From IMG/VR virus record IMGVR_UViG_3300024277_000010, positions 1-24,665 of that record: 24,665 bases of DNA; one strand, 5' to 3'. Source of the stretch: a virus. This document shows positions 1-5,554 of this stretch, one piece after another. How positions within the stretch are numbered: position 1 is the stretch's first letter; each line of letters starts with the position of its first letter. The notes under the pieces are model-generated. The model saw only the letters and a program-made list of their open reading frames with translations. It was not told the origin of the DNA and made no database searches. Made by a program: the position numbers and the translations under genes.

Positions 1-32
1 ACCTAGCTGCTGCTGAGGAAATGACTAAGTGA
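1..32 (+). CDS. 3' end of an upstream gene (partial)
   Basis: Reading from base 3, the frame gives LAAAEEMTK and stops with TGA at 30-32. The stop overlaps the GTG start of the next gene in a GTGA junction, the tight coupling used throughout this arm. Only nine residues are visible, so the product cannot be identified. In T7-like phages the position just before the exonuclease often follows DNA polymerase genes, but nothing here confirms that. Confidence 0.6.
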   Translation, partial: LAAAEEMTK

Positions 33-868
33 AAACTGTAGATACACTGGTAGATGACATCTACAAGCTAGTGGAAGGGGGCACTAGCCCCTCCACTGCA
101 AACAACCACGTGCATGTCAGCTATGACAAGTGGTTTAACAAGGAAGAGCGCACACGAGAAGACAAGGTGCTGTACTTCAGCGAGGTAGGTGATCCCTGCC
201 CACGTCGTCTGTGGTATAAGTACAACATGCCTAGCGTTGGCGAGAAGCCTGATGGTCGCAGCCTACTCAAATTCTTTTATGGTGACATTCTAGAAGAGTT
301 GGTGTTGAACGTAGCTGAGGATGCTGGTCACAGTGTTACTAGTAAGCAAGAGCGTGTGACATATGAGGTTGGTGATGGTTGGGTTGTACGAGGTCGCATT
401 GATGCCATCATTGATGGTGTTCCTGTTGACGTAAAGAGTGTTACTAAATATTCTGAAGAAAAGTTTAAGAACAATCTAGTTGACGATCCATTCGGATATT
501 ACCAACAACTTAACGGCTATGCTACTACTCTTAACGCTGATAATGCTGGTTTTCTTACTATCCAGAAAGAACTCGGGCACGTAAACTACTACCCCATTGA
601 AGTAAACAAAGGGCTGTTTAAGCTGCAAGCTGAACATGCTGTAGAGACTGTTAGTCTAGAGTCACTTAATTCGATTCAACGACTAGAACCCGTCCCTGCT
701 AGCAAGACCAGCAAGAATAAGAAGCTGTGTACCAGTTGCAGCTATTGCAACTTTAAGAAGGAATGCTGGCCTGAAATGCGTACATTCTTGTATGCCTCTG
801 GCCCAGAGTTTCTAGTTGAAGTGGTGGATGTTCCACGAGTTATGGAGGTTACAGATGCGAGTAGTTAA
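29..868 (+). CDS. Cas4/RecB-like PD-(D/E)XK exonuclease with cysteine cluster
   Basis: A 279-residue protein that fits the Cas4/AddB-like branch of PD-(D/E)XK nucleases. Visible motifs are GRIDAIIDG around D125, VDVK with D134 and K136 as the metal-binding/catalytic pair, and a QxxxY-type helix (YYQQLNGY, 157-164). One cysteine near the N-terminus (C57, in DPCPRRLWY) and four near the C-terminus (C234, C237, C240, C246) give the split pattern that holds a 4Fe-4S cluster in Cas4 proteins. The GTG start is supported by GAGGAA at 15-20 and by overlap with the previous stop. In T7-like phages this slot holds the 5'-exonuclease that degrades host DNA and processes replication intermediates; the same job is inferred here. 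The nuclease family is fairly certain, the polarity is not. Confidence 0.85.
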   Translation: MKTVDTLVDDIYKLVEGGTSPSTANNHVHVSYDKWFNKEERTREDKVLYFSEVGDPCPRRLWYKYNMPSVGEKPDGRSLLKFFYGDILEELVLNVAEDAGHSVTSKQERVTYEVGDGWVVRGRIDAIIDGVPVDVKSVTKYSEEKFKNNLVDDPFGYYQQLNGYATTLNADNAGFLTIQKELGHVNYYPIEVNKGLFKLQAEHAVETVSLESLNSIQRLEPVPASKTSKNKKLCTSCSYCNFKKECWPEMRTFLYASGPEFLVEVVDVPRVMEVTDASS

Positions 869-1064
869 AGAAGCATGGCTACTGGAACATCAGGCAACAG
901 GTGAGTTTATGTTAATGCAAAACACATCTACGCCTAAGTTGTATGTTTCAGAGAAGAGTGCTAAAAGTGCTGCTGAATATCATGGTGAGTACAGCAATGA
1001 AGGTGTAGTTGCATATAAACCAATCAAGGCATTTCTTGTAGTAGAAGATGACATTCCATTTTAA
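855..1064 (+). CDS. Small phage protein, unknown function (69 aa)
   Basis: The ATG at 855 is chosen because GGAGG lies at 844-848; an in-frame ATG at 816 lies deeper in the nuclease gene without such a site. The gene overlaps the nuclease by 14 nt. The protein begins MRVVKEAWLLEH and ends VEDDIPF, with a mixed, soluble composition, no membrane segment and no cysteines. Short proteins of this kind are common between replication genes of T7-like phages. I do not recognise a characterised family. Confidence 0.7.
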   Translation: MRVVKEAWLLEHQATGEFMLMQNTSTPKLYVSEKSAKSAAEYHGEYSNEGVVAYKPIKAFLVVEDDIPF

Positions 1065-1075
1065 GGAGCATTGAC

Positions 1076-1363
1076 ATGACAAAACATTTTGAATTTCATT
1101 TCAGCGAGTCGCAACCAGAATCAGATTGCACATTCCCAGACGTTGAATATCCGCATGTGAAGGTTATTAATCACGCAGTTACGTTCAGTAGTGACACTGC
1201 ATGGGATAACATCATCCTAGAGTTTGCACGATTCCTAGATTGTGTAGGTTATGTAGGTGTAAAAGAACGAGTGCAAGGTTACATTAACGGCTACTGGTCA
1301 AAGTTTGATAAACTTGCTGAGGAAGAAGATGAAGATACTGGTCATCCCGGATTGTCAGATTAA
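1076..1363 (+). CDS. Hypothetical protein (95 aa)
   Basis: It starts with ATG after AAGGAGC, an excellent ribosome binding site, 11 nt after the previous stop. The protein is acidic and soluble, with a strongly acidic end (EEEDEDTGHPGLSD). It contains two cysteines and several aromatic residues, but no motif I recognise. Its last 35 nt overlap the start of the metallophosphoesterase gene, which suggests translational coupling. The function is unknown. Confidence 0.7.
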   Translation: MTKHFEFHFSESQPESDCTFPDVEYPHVKVINHAVTFSSDTAWDNIILEFARFLDCVGYVGVKERVQGYINGYWSKFDKLAEEEDEDTGHPGLSD

Positions 1364-2096
1364 GGAAGGCGTACCTACAGATCATCTCACATGGGCTGGT
1401 AAAGCTATTATAGATTACCGGCCTGATGTTGTGGTGAACTTAGGTGACTTTGCTGACATGCCATCACTGTCTACGCATGACATTAAAGGTTCTAAATACT
1501 TTGAAGGATTGCGTTACAAGAAGGATGTAGAGGTAGTTAAGGAGGCTATGCAGAAACTGCTAGCCCCTCTACGTGAGTTGCAAGACAAGCAGAAGAAGAA
1601 CAAAGAGAAAGTGTATAAGCCAGTTATGCACATGCTGTTAGGCAACCATGAGAATCGTATCAATAGAGCAGTGAACAACAACCCGACCCTTGAAGGACTC
1701 ATCTCCACCAAGGATTTATGTTACGAAAAAGATTGGATTGTCCATGAATTCCTCCATCCTATTTTTATCAATGGCGTTGGTTTCAACCATTATTGGCCTG
1801 TTGGAGCTATGGGCAGGCCCGCTGGTACTGCTAGTGCTATTATTAGTAAGCTCCATATGTCTTGCATTGCTGGCCATCAACAAGGAAAACAAGTAGCCTA
1901 TGGCAAACGTGCAGATGGTCAATCTATCTGTGCTATAATTGCAGGAAGCTACTATCTACATGACGAGAGTTACATGGATCAGCTTAGCAACAAACACTGG
2001 CGTGGGCTTGTTATGCTGAACGAAGTTAACGATGGTCACTTTGATGAGATGTTTCTATCAATTGAATATTTAGGAAAGCGTTATGGCGAAGTTTAA
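1329..2096 (+). CDS. Calcineurin-like metallophosphoesterase
   Basis: A 255-residue protein with the signature blocks of dimetal phosphoesterases: D8 in VIPDCQ (D-x-Q instead of the usual D-x-H), GDFAD at 39-43, GNHE at 105-108, a histidine in GFNHYW (H153) and a GH pair at 182-183 (GHQQ where GHTH is common). Family members cleave phosphomonoesters or phosphodiesters; in phages they are variously linked to DNA repair, nucleotide turnover or end processing, and nothing here shows the substrate. The ATG at 1329 (MKILVIPDCQ) is preferred over an in-frame start at 1305 because family members begin directly at the first beta strand and GAGGAAGAAG precedes it. It lies just after the exonuclease block and overlaps both neighbours, so it belongs to the same transcription unit. 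Confidence 0.82.
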   Translation: MKILVIPDCQIKEGVPTDHLTWAGKAIIDYRPDVVVNLGDFADMPSLSTHDIKGSKYFEGLRYKKDVEVVKEAMQKLLAPLRELQDKQKKNKEKVYKPVMHMLLGNHENRINRAVNNNPTLEGLISTKDLCYEKDWIVHEFLHPIFINGVGFNHYWPVGAMGRPAGTASAIISKLHMSCIAGHQQGKQVAYGKRADGQSICAIIAGSYYLHDESYMDQLSNKHWRGLVMLNEVNDGHFDEMFLSIEYLGKRYGEV

Positions 2097-2430
2097 ATAT
2101 TACTCGCGTAAGTTTCTAAACAAGAAAGAAGGCATTGCTGCCATTGAATCAACAGTAGCTAGTTGGGACTTAGGTGACGGCATTGATGGTAACATCACCA
2201 TTTCAGACTGTAATCGAAACGTCAGTCTAGACTTCAGTGTATATGATGTAGACGATTTGCCTACAAAATATATGAAGCTAGGTTTGCTGTTAGAAGAAGT
2301 GAAGAAGATGCACGACTACTACACAAACAATTATGAAGCTATGGCAGAAGATTTAAAACAATCTGAACTTAAACGTAAAGAGTGGAAGAAAAAGAAACAA
2401 GTAGTGAGGGTTGTTGAGGATGAACTATAA
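2083..2430 (+). CDS. Hypothetical protein with basic C-terminal helix (115 aa)
   Basis: It starts 14 nt inside the metallophosphoesterase gene, with AGGAAAG about 10 nt upstream. The N-terminal half is mixed alpha/beta in appearance; residues from about 65 on (KLGLLLEEVKKMHDYY and then a run rich in K and E) look like a long charged helix or coiled coil. There is no membrane segment or known motif. The tail is Lys/Arg-rich, so nucleic-acid contact is conceivable but not shown. Confidence 0.7.
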   Translation: MAKFKYYSRKFLNKKEGIAAIESTVASWDLGDGIDGNITISDCNRNVSLDFSVYDVDDLPTKYMKLGLLLEEVKKMHDYYTNNYEAMAEDLKQSELKRKEWKKKKQVVRVVEDEL

Positions 2431-2653
2431 TGACAAATTATGGAAGGTGAAGCAGTTTATTGAAGAGAACTTTGACGACCCTGTTGAACTCACTATTGCA
2501 CTAGGACTATCTGTAGAAGACTTCATTCAGCTATTACCAGATGTTCTAGTTGCAAACTACAATAAGTTTTTTGAAGCGTATGACGACACAGAAGAAGACA
2601 CAGTTGAAGACGAGCCGTTCGACTTTGGAACTGGAGAAGATTGGGAAGAATAG
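2420..2653 (+). CDS. Small acidic protein, unknown function (77 aa)
   Basis: The start is taken at ATG 2420 (MNYNDKLWKVKQ), with TGAGGG at 2405-2410, rather than the in-frame TTG at 2411. It overlaps the preceding gene by 11 nt. The protein is very acidic, ending in a run of D/E (DDTEEDTVEDEPFDFGTGEDWEE broken by few other residues). Such short acidic phage proteins sometimes mimic DNA or bind host enzymes, but that is only a possibility. No family recognised. Confidence 0.65.
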   Translation: MNYNDKLWKVKQFIEENFDDPVELTIALGLSVEDFIQLLPDVLVANYNKFFEAYDDTEEDTVEDEPFDFGTGEDWEE

Positions 2654-2753
2654 GCGGCGTGAAGTTATTAATAACGAGCGTACTAAAGATTGGCAACGAC
2701 AACTGAAAGAATATGAGCAAAACAAAACTTATTTGGAGTACACCGGAAGGTGA
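2625..2753 (+). CDS. Possible small ORF between two genes (42 codons, uncertain)
   Basis: Between the acidic protein and thyX there is a protein-like open frame reading RRREVINNERTKDWQRQ and ending TYLEYTGR, overlapping the first 41 nt of thyX. It has no ATG or GTG in a sensible place; TTG 2625, CTG 2631 or a rare ATT at 2640 (with GGAG just upstream) are the only options. The composition, charged and helix-like, looks like coding sequence. It may be a real small gene with a rare start, or only a chance open frame. Confidence 0.25.
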   Translation: MELEKIGKNRRREVINNERTKDWQRQLKEYEQNKTYLEYTGR

Positions 2754-3342
2754 GGAACTGGTAGCTTACATGGCACGTGTAAGCAATCCAGAAAATCAAG
2801 ACAATAAGGCGACTGCATCTAAGCTAATCAAATATCTTGTCAACCATAAACACTGGTCGCCTCTAGACATGGTGGATATGTGTGTTGAAATTGAAACTAC
2901 ACGAGACATTGCACGACAAGTGTTACGTCATCGCAGTTTCTATTTCCAAGAGTTTAGCCAGCGTTATGCTGAGGTCAGTCAATTTGAAACCAGTGATGCA
3001 CGACTACAAGACACTAAGAATAGGCAGAATAGTTTGGAAACAGACGACAGTATGCTTAAGTCGTGGTGGGAATATCAGCAGAGCAAAATTATTAGCGAGT
3101 GTTATAGTGTTTATTCACAAGCATTGGAACGTGGCATTGCTAAAGAAGTTGCACGTAAGGTGTTGCCAGAAGGACTAACCATGAGCCGCATGTACATGAA
3201 GGGTACACTACGCAATTGGCTACATTACATTGATGTTCGCACTGACCCATCTACTCAGAAAGAACATCGTGAGTTAGCTGAGCAATGCAAAACCATTCTG
3301 CTACAATGCTATCCATCTATGGAGATGATATGGACAAAGTAA
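2713..3342 (+). CDS. thyX: Flavin-dependent thymidylate synthase ThyX
   Basis: A 209-residue protein that makes dTMP from dUMP using FAD, NADPH and methylene-tetrahydrofolate. The diagnostic ThyX motif RHR-x7-S is complete: R72, H73, R74 and S82 (within LRHRSFYFQEFSQRYAE). The C-terminal RNWLHYIDVR block (167-176), with the conserved arginine at 176 that binds dUMP, is also present, and length matches the family. The ATG at 2713 follows a modest AAAGAA site. ThyX differs from the host's classical ThyA in many bacteria and allows thymidine synthesis independent of dihydrofolate reductase. With the RNR, glutaredoxin and MazG further downstream it supplies dNTPs for phage replication. Confidence 0.95.
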   Translation: MSKTKLIWSTPEGEELVAYMARVSNPENQDNKATASKLIKYLVNHKHWSPLDMVDMCVEIETTRDIARQVLRHRSFYFQEFSQRYAEVSQFETSDARLQDTKNRQNSLETDDSMLKSWWEYQQSKIISECYSVYSQALERGIAKEVARKVLPEGLTMSRMYMKGTLRNWLHYIDVRTDPSTQKEHRELAEQCKTILLQCYPSMEMIWTK

Positions 3343-3539
3343 AACCAGTAGTATATTTCCTAGGGCAACCTAGGTGGGATACAGAAATGTTTCCCGGCGC
3401 TGAAGTTGCACATGTATTTACACTAGATCATTATGTGTGGGGGCGAGAAGCTGTACGTACTAGTAGGGTAGTTAAAAAGAATGACGACGGCAGTTTTGAA
3501 ACACTGAACACACGCTATGTTCCGTACAAAGATGAATAA
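3330..3539 (+). CDS. Hypothetical protein (69 aa)
   Basis: The likely start is ATG 3330 (MDKVKPVVYFLG) with GGAG at 3321-3324; an in-frame ATG at 3285 would lie 58 nt inside thyX. It overlaps the end of thyX by 13 nt. The protein has a hydrophobic first strand and a central HVFTLDHYVWG stretch, without membrane segments, cysteines or known motifs. Function unknown. Confidence 0.65.
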   Translation: MDKVKPVVYFLGQPRWDTEMFPGAEVAHVFTLDHYVWGREAVRTSRVVKKNDDGSFETLNTRYVPYKDE

Positions 3540-3563
3540 AGAAGACATCAAGGAGTTTCTGAA

Positions 3564-3806
3564 ATGAGTGGAGATCACAACGCCTATCAAAAGTGGCGTG
3601 AAAAAGAAGCTTATGTTGTGCCAATGACACCTGAAGGTGTTAAAAGTTCGCAAGAGAGGTGGCGAGGCTTTAATCAGGGTTATAAACAAGCCATAAAAGA
3701 CTGTGTTGCTTTGTTAATGATTCAGCATGAAGCAGCAAACGGAGTACACAACTATTGGAAAGTTGCTGCAAATTTAATCCAAGCAGACTTAGCGAGTGAC
3801 ACATGA
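3564..3806 (+). CDS. Hypothetical protein (80 aa)
   Basis: It starts at ATG 3564 after AGGAG at about 3551-3555. The protein has an N-terminal charged part (KWREKEAYVVP), a RWRGFNQGYKQAIKD helix typical of small phage proteins, and a helical C-terminal half. Its stop overlaps the next start in an ATGA junction at 3803-3806, indicating coupled translation. No function can be assigned. Confidence 0.7.
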   Translation: MSGDHNAYQKWREKEAYVVPMTPEGVKSSQERWRGFNQGYKQAIKDCVALLMIQHEAANGVHNYWKVAANLIQADLASDT

Positions 3807-4003
3807 GTTGGATATTGACTGGTTTTGTTTCAGAGATGGGAAACCTTGTTCAGCATATAGTACCCACAGATGATCTGTATGAGCATGAATTACTTCCCAC
3901 TTGTTGGTGCTGTCCTCAGATTGACGCTAAAGATTTTTTAGCCATTCACAACTCTGCAGATGAGCGAGAAAAGTTTGAAAGAGGTGAAAGGAAGCCATCG
4001 TGA
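3803..4003 (+). CDS. Small CWCCP-motif phage protein (66 aa)
   Basis: It begins at the ATGA overlap with the preceding gene. The most notable features are a DLYEHEL block followed by CWCCP (cysteines 34, 36 and 37) and an HNSADEREKFERGER segment. This arrangement of a short acidic/His stretch, a Cys-rich motif and a charged tail recurs in small phage proteins I have seen in T7-like genomes, but no activity is known to me. The cysteines with histidines could bind a metal. Confidence 0.7.
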   Translation: MSWILTGFVSEMGNLVQHIVPTDDLYEHELLPTCWCCPQIDAKDFLAIHNSADEREKFERGERKPS

Positions 4004-4149
4004 CAGTAGAACATTTGATCGTAGGTGCTACAGGTATTGGCTATCTCATCGTAGGTGTGCTACAATGGCTCAAAGGCGAGACTGCTAACGGCATGATATG
4101 GACAGGTTATGCCTTTGCACAAGTTGGTTTATGGTTAAACATTAAATGA
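4000..4149 (+). CDS. Small two-helix membrane protein (49 aa)
   Basis: The gene starts with GTG at 4000 in a GTGA overlap with the previous stop and is preceded by AAAGGA at 3987-3992. The 49-residue product starts MTVEHLIVGATGIGYL, giving a glycine-rich transmembrane segment at about residues 5-23, then a short polar loop (KGETAN) and a second hydrophobic segment at about 31-47, ending in NIK. Small proteins with two membrane spans in phages can be holins or inner-membrane effectors; I see no other lysis gene on this strand, so a holin role is possible but unproven. Membrane location is the firm part. Confidence 0.65.
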   Translation: MTVEHLIVGATGIGYLIVGVLQWLKGETANGMIWTGYAFAQVGLWLNIK

Positions 4150-4156
4150 GGAACAC

Positions 4157-4393
4157 ATGATTAATGAGCACGACATTGCAGACATGAAAGCTTTGTATGA
4201 ACTGGAATATGGACAACATTTTAAACTTGCGCCGCAAGATGTTATTAGTGTACCTCCGGATAGTGAGGAATTTACAACTGGTGATGTATTCAAATTCTTG
4301 GGCATTGATGGAATGTACAGCAAATCTACTGACAGCAACGGCACTCGTCACTATTTCGCTGCTTGGACAAAAGTAATTCCGTGGGTGGTGTAA
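4157..4393 (+). CDS. Hypothetical protein (78 aa)
   Basis: It starts at ATG 4157 with GAGGAA at 4148-4153. The protein shows a helical N-terminus (DIADMKALYELEYG), then a KLAPQDVISVPPDSEEFTTGDVFKFLGIDG part and an aromatic C-terminus (FAAWTKVIPWVV). It could be a small nucleic-acid or protein binding module; no known motif is visible. It is followed after one base by the next gene, consistent with one operon. Confidence 0.65.
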   Translation: MINEHDIADMKALYELEYGQHFKLAPQDVISVPPDSEEFTTGDVFKFLGIDGMYSKSTDSNGTRHYFAAWTKVIPWVV

Positions 4394-4394
4394 C

Positions 4395-4601
4395 ATGGCA
4401 ATGATTGATGTTGGTGGTATAAAAGAAGAGTCTATTCAATATCGAGTAGAAGCTATCACAGCAATTATGAACCATGTAGCAGGAGATAGTGTTAAAGTGG
4501 CAGCACTACAAGCACTGGCTACAATGCTACAAGTTGGAAATACAACAATCTCAGATTGTACGTTTAATGCTGGTGATAGCGGTGGCCTCAAGTATCCGTA
4601 A
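4395..4601 (+). CDS. Hypothetical protein (68 aa)
   Basis: It starts at ATG 4395, one base after the previous stop, with only a weak GGGTGG upstream, so it probably relies on coupled translation. Residues 11-47 form an amphipathic helical part (EESIQYRVEAITAIMNHVAG and on), followed by a short TTISDCTFNAGDSGG tail. The end overlaps the start of the HNH gene by about 20 nt. Not recognised. Confidence 0.6.
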   Translation: MAMIDVGGIKEESIQYRVEAITAIMNHVAGDSVKVAALQALATMLQVGNTTISDCTFNAGDSGGLKYP

Positions 4602-5121
4602 CGATGGGGAATGGACAGAAGGACGCTATCGAAGTTTCATTACTAGTACGCTACGTGGTGGAATGCGTAGATGGCCTCCTAAATGGAAAGCCCTCAAGGA
4701 AGCTGAAGTAGGTAGGAAGACAAACAAGAAGACAGGTAAGCTAGCAATGCACTACAAGTGCGCTAGCTGTGGTGAAGAGTTTACCTCCAAGGATGTTGAA
4801 GTAGATCATAAAGAACCAGTGGTTGAACTCACTGGTTTTGTTTCTTGGGATGTGTACATTGACCGTCTATTCTGTGAGAAATCTAACCTGCAAATATTGT
4901 GTAAGAGTTGCCACAAGGTAAAGACAAAGGAAGAAAAGAATGACGCTAAGCGAATATCAACAACTGGTGAAACAGTTTCTACTACCAGAGTCAAACAACC
5001 GAGAGTATCTGGTGTACGGTCTGGGAGCAGAAGCGGGGGAGGTACTGGACGTATTCGCAAAAGCAGTAAGGGACAATCAAGGACAAGTCCCGCTAGAGCC
5101 GCTAAAAAAAGAGCTAGGTGA
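4582..5121 (+). CDS. HNH endonuclease with extended basic tail
   Basis: A 179-residue protein if the GTG at 4582 (GGTGAT just upstream) is used; ATG 4567 is an alternative. Homologs begin a few residues before the RNDGEWTE block, which supports 4582. The nuclease core is clear: zinc-binding CxxC pairs (C60/C63 and C107/C110), VDH with D75-H76, N102 and H111 as the H-N-H triad, and a WPPKW-type segment typical of T7-like phage HNH proteins. Such enzymes nick or cleave DNA and may act in packaging or as homing-type nucleases. The oddity is the tail: residues about 120-179, rich in Arg, Ser, Gly and Thr, are read entirely from bases that also encode MazG in the +1 frame. Relatives that I recall end near residue 120-130. 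Confidence 0.82.
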   Translation: MASSIRNDGEWTEGRYRSFITSTLRGGMRRWPPKWKALKEAEVGRKTNKKTGKLAMHYKCASCGEEFTSKDVEVDHKEPVVELTGFVSWDVYIDRLFCEKSNLQILCKSCHKVKTKEEKNDAKRISTTGETVSTTRVKQPRVSGVRSGSRSGGGTGRIRKSSKGQSRTSPARAAKKRAR

Positions 5122-5254
5122 TGTGCTGTTCTTTGTAGCCATGCTTGCTGAGAAATACGGTATGTCCCTAGACGATGTTGCTATTAGTAATGTCAACAAA
5201 CTGCGTAGCCGTAAGGAGCGTGGTGTTATTCAAGGAAGTGGTGATGAACGCTGA
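4940..5254 (+). CDS. mazG: MazG-like nucleotide pyrophosphohydrolase
   Basis: A 104-residue all-helical protein of the MazG superfamily, which hydrolyses NTPs or dNTPs to monophosphates and pyrophosphate. The metal-binding motifs are visible: a GAEAGEV block at about 29-35 and KKELGDVLFFVAMLAEKYG at about 55-73, with the typical ISNVNKLRSRK ending at about 83-93. It starts at ATG 4940 with AAGGAAG about 7 nt upstream, deep inside the HNH gene, giving a 182-nt overlap. In phages MazG is thought to balance nucleotide pools or lower (p)ppGpp; here it lies among dNTP-supply genes. Substrate cannot be told from sequence. Confidence 0.88.
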   Translation: MTLSEYQQLVKQFLLPESNNREYLVYGLGAEAGEVLDVFAKAVRDNQGQVPLEPLKKELGDVLFFVAMLAEKYGMSLDDVAISNVNKLRSRKERGVIQGSGDER

Positions 5255-5456
5255 AGTGAATGAAGAGGAAGCATGGTTGCATCATGTAATTAAAGACTTT
5301 GATTACGTTGTGTGCAGTGGTAAATATGGGCCGTTGTTTTATGACTTGCTATCTGACCAAGCTAAGCTAGTGTTAAACAACATGTACAACTTAGAACAGA
5401 GAGGATGGGAAATCTCATGTCCATCGCAATCAGACTCTTGGCAGGTTTCACAGTAG
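5244..5456 (+). CDS. Hypothetical protein (70 aa)
   Basis: The ATG at 5244 (MNAEVNEEEAW) is chosen on the basis of AAGGAAG at 5232-5238; the in-frame ATG at 5175 is deep within mazG. It overlaps mazG by 11 nt. The protein has an acidic N-terminus, a central VVCSGKYGPLFYDLL part and a helix with LVLNNMYNLEQRGWEI. It is a soluble small protein with no known motif. It ends overlapping the next small gene by 40 nt. Confidence 0.65.
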   Translation: MNAEVNEEEAWLHHVIKDFDYVVCSGKYGPLFYDLLSDQAKLVLNNMYNLEQRGWEISCPSQSDSWQVSQ

Positions 5457-5554
5457 GTTTTGAAGTAACACCTGCACCGGGTGTTTATTTCACTTTATAT
5501 CTCGGCATTGCCGAAGTTGCATTTTATAACGAAGAGGAATTAGAAGATGAGTGA
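5417..5554 (+). CDS. Small hydrophobic protein upstream of RNR (45 aa)
   Basis: An ATG at 5417, with GAGGA at 5401-5405 and GGGA at 5407-5410, opens a 45-residue frame beginning MSIAIRLLAGFTVGFEV and ending EEELEDE. Residues 3-34 are largely hydrophobic and interrupted by a TPAPG turn, so it may be membrane-associated or a tight beta protein. It overlaps the preceding gene by 40 nt and the RNR start by 8 nt and fills an otherwise empty gap between them, which supports it being real. Function unknown. Confidence 0.6.
   Translation: MSIAIRLLAGFTVGFEVTPAPGVYFTLYLGIAEVAFYNEEELEDE

Noticed and set aside
3532-3567. 11-residue ORF (MNKEDIKEFLK) before the 80-residue gene
   Set aside because: It has no ribosome binding site and only spans the leader of the next gene; too short to support.
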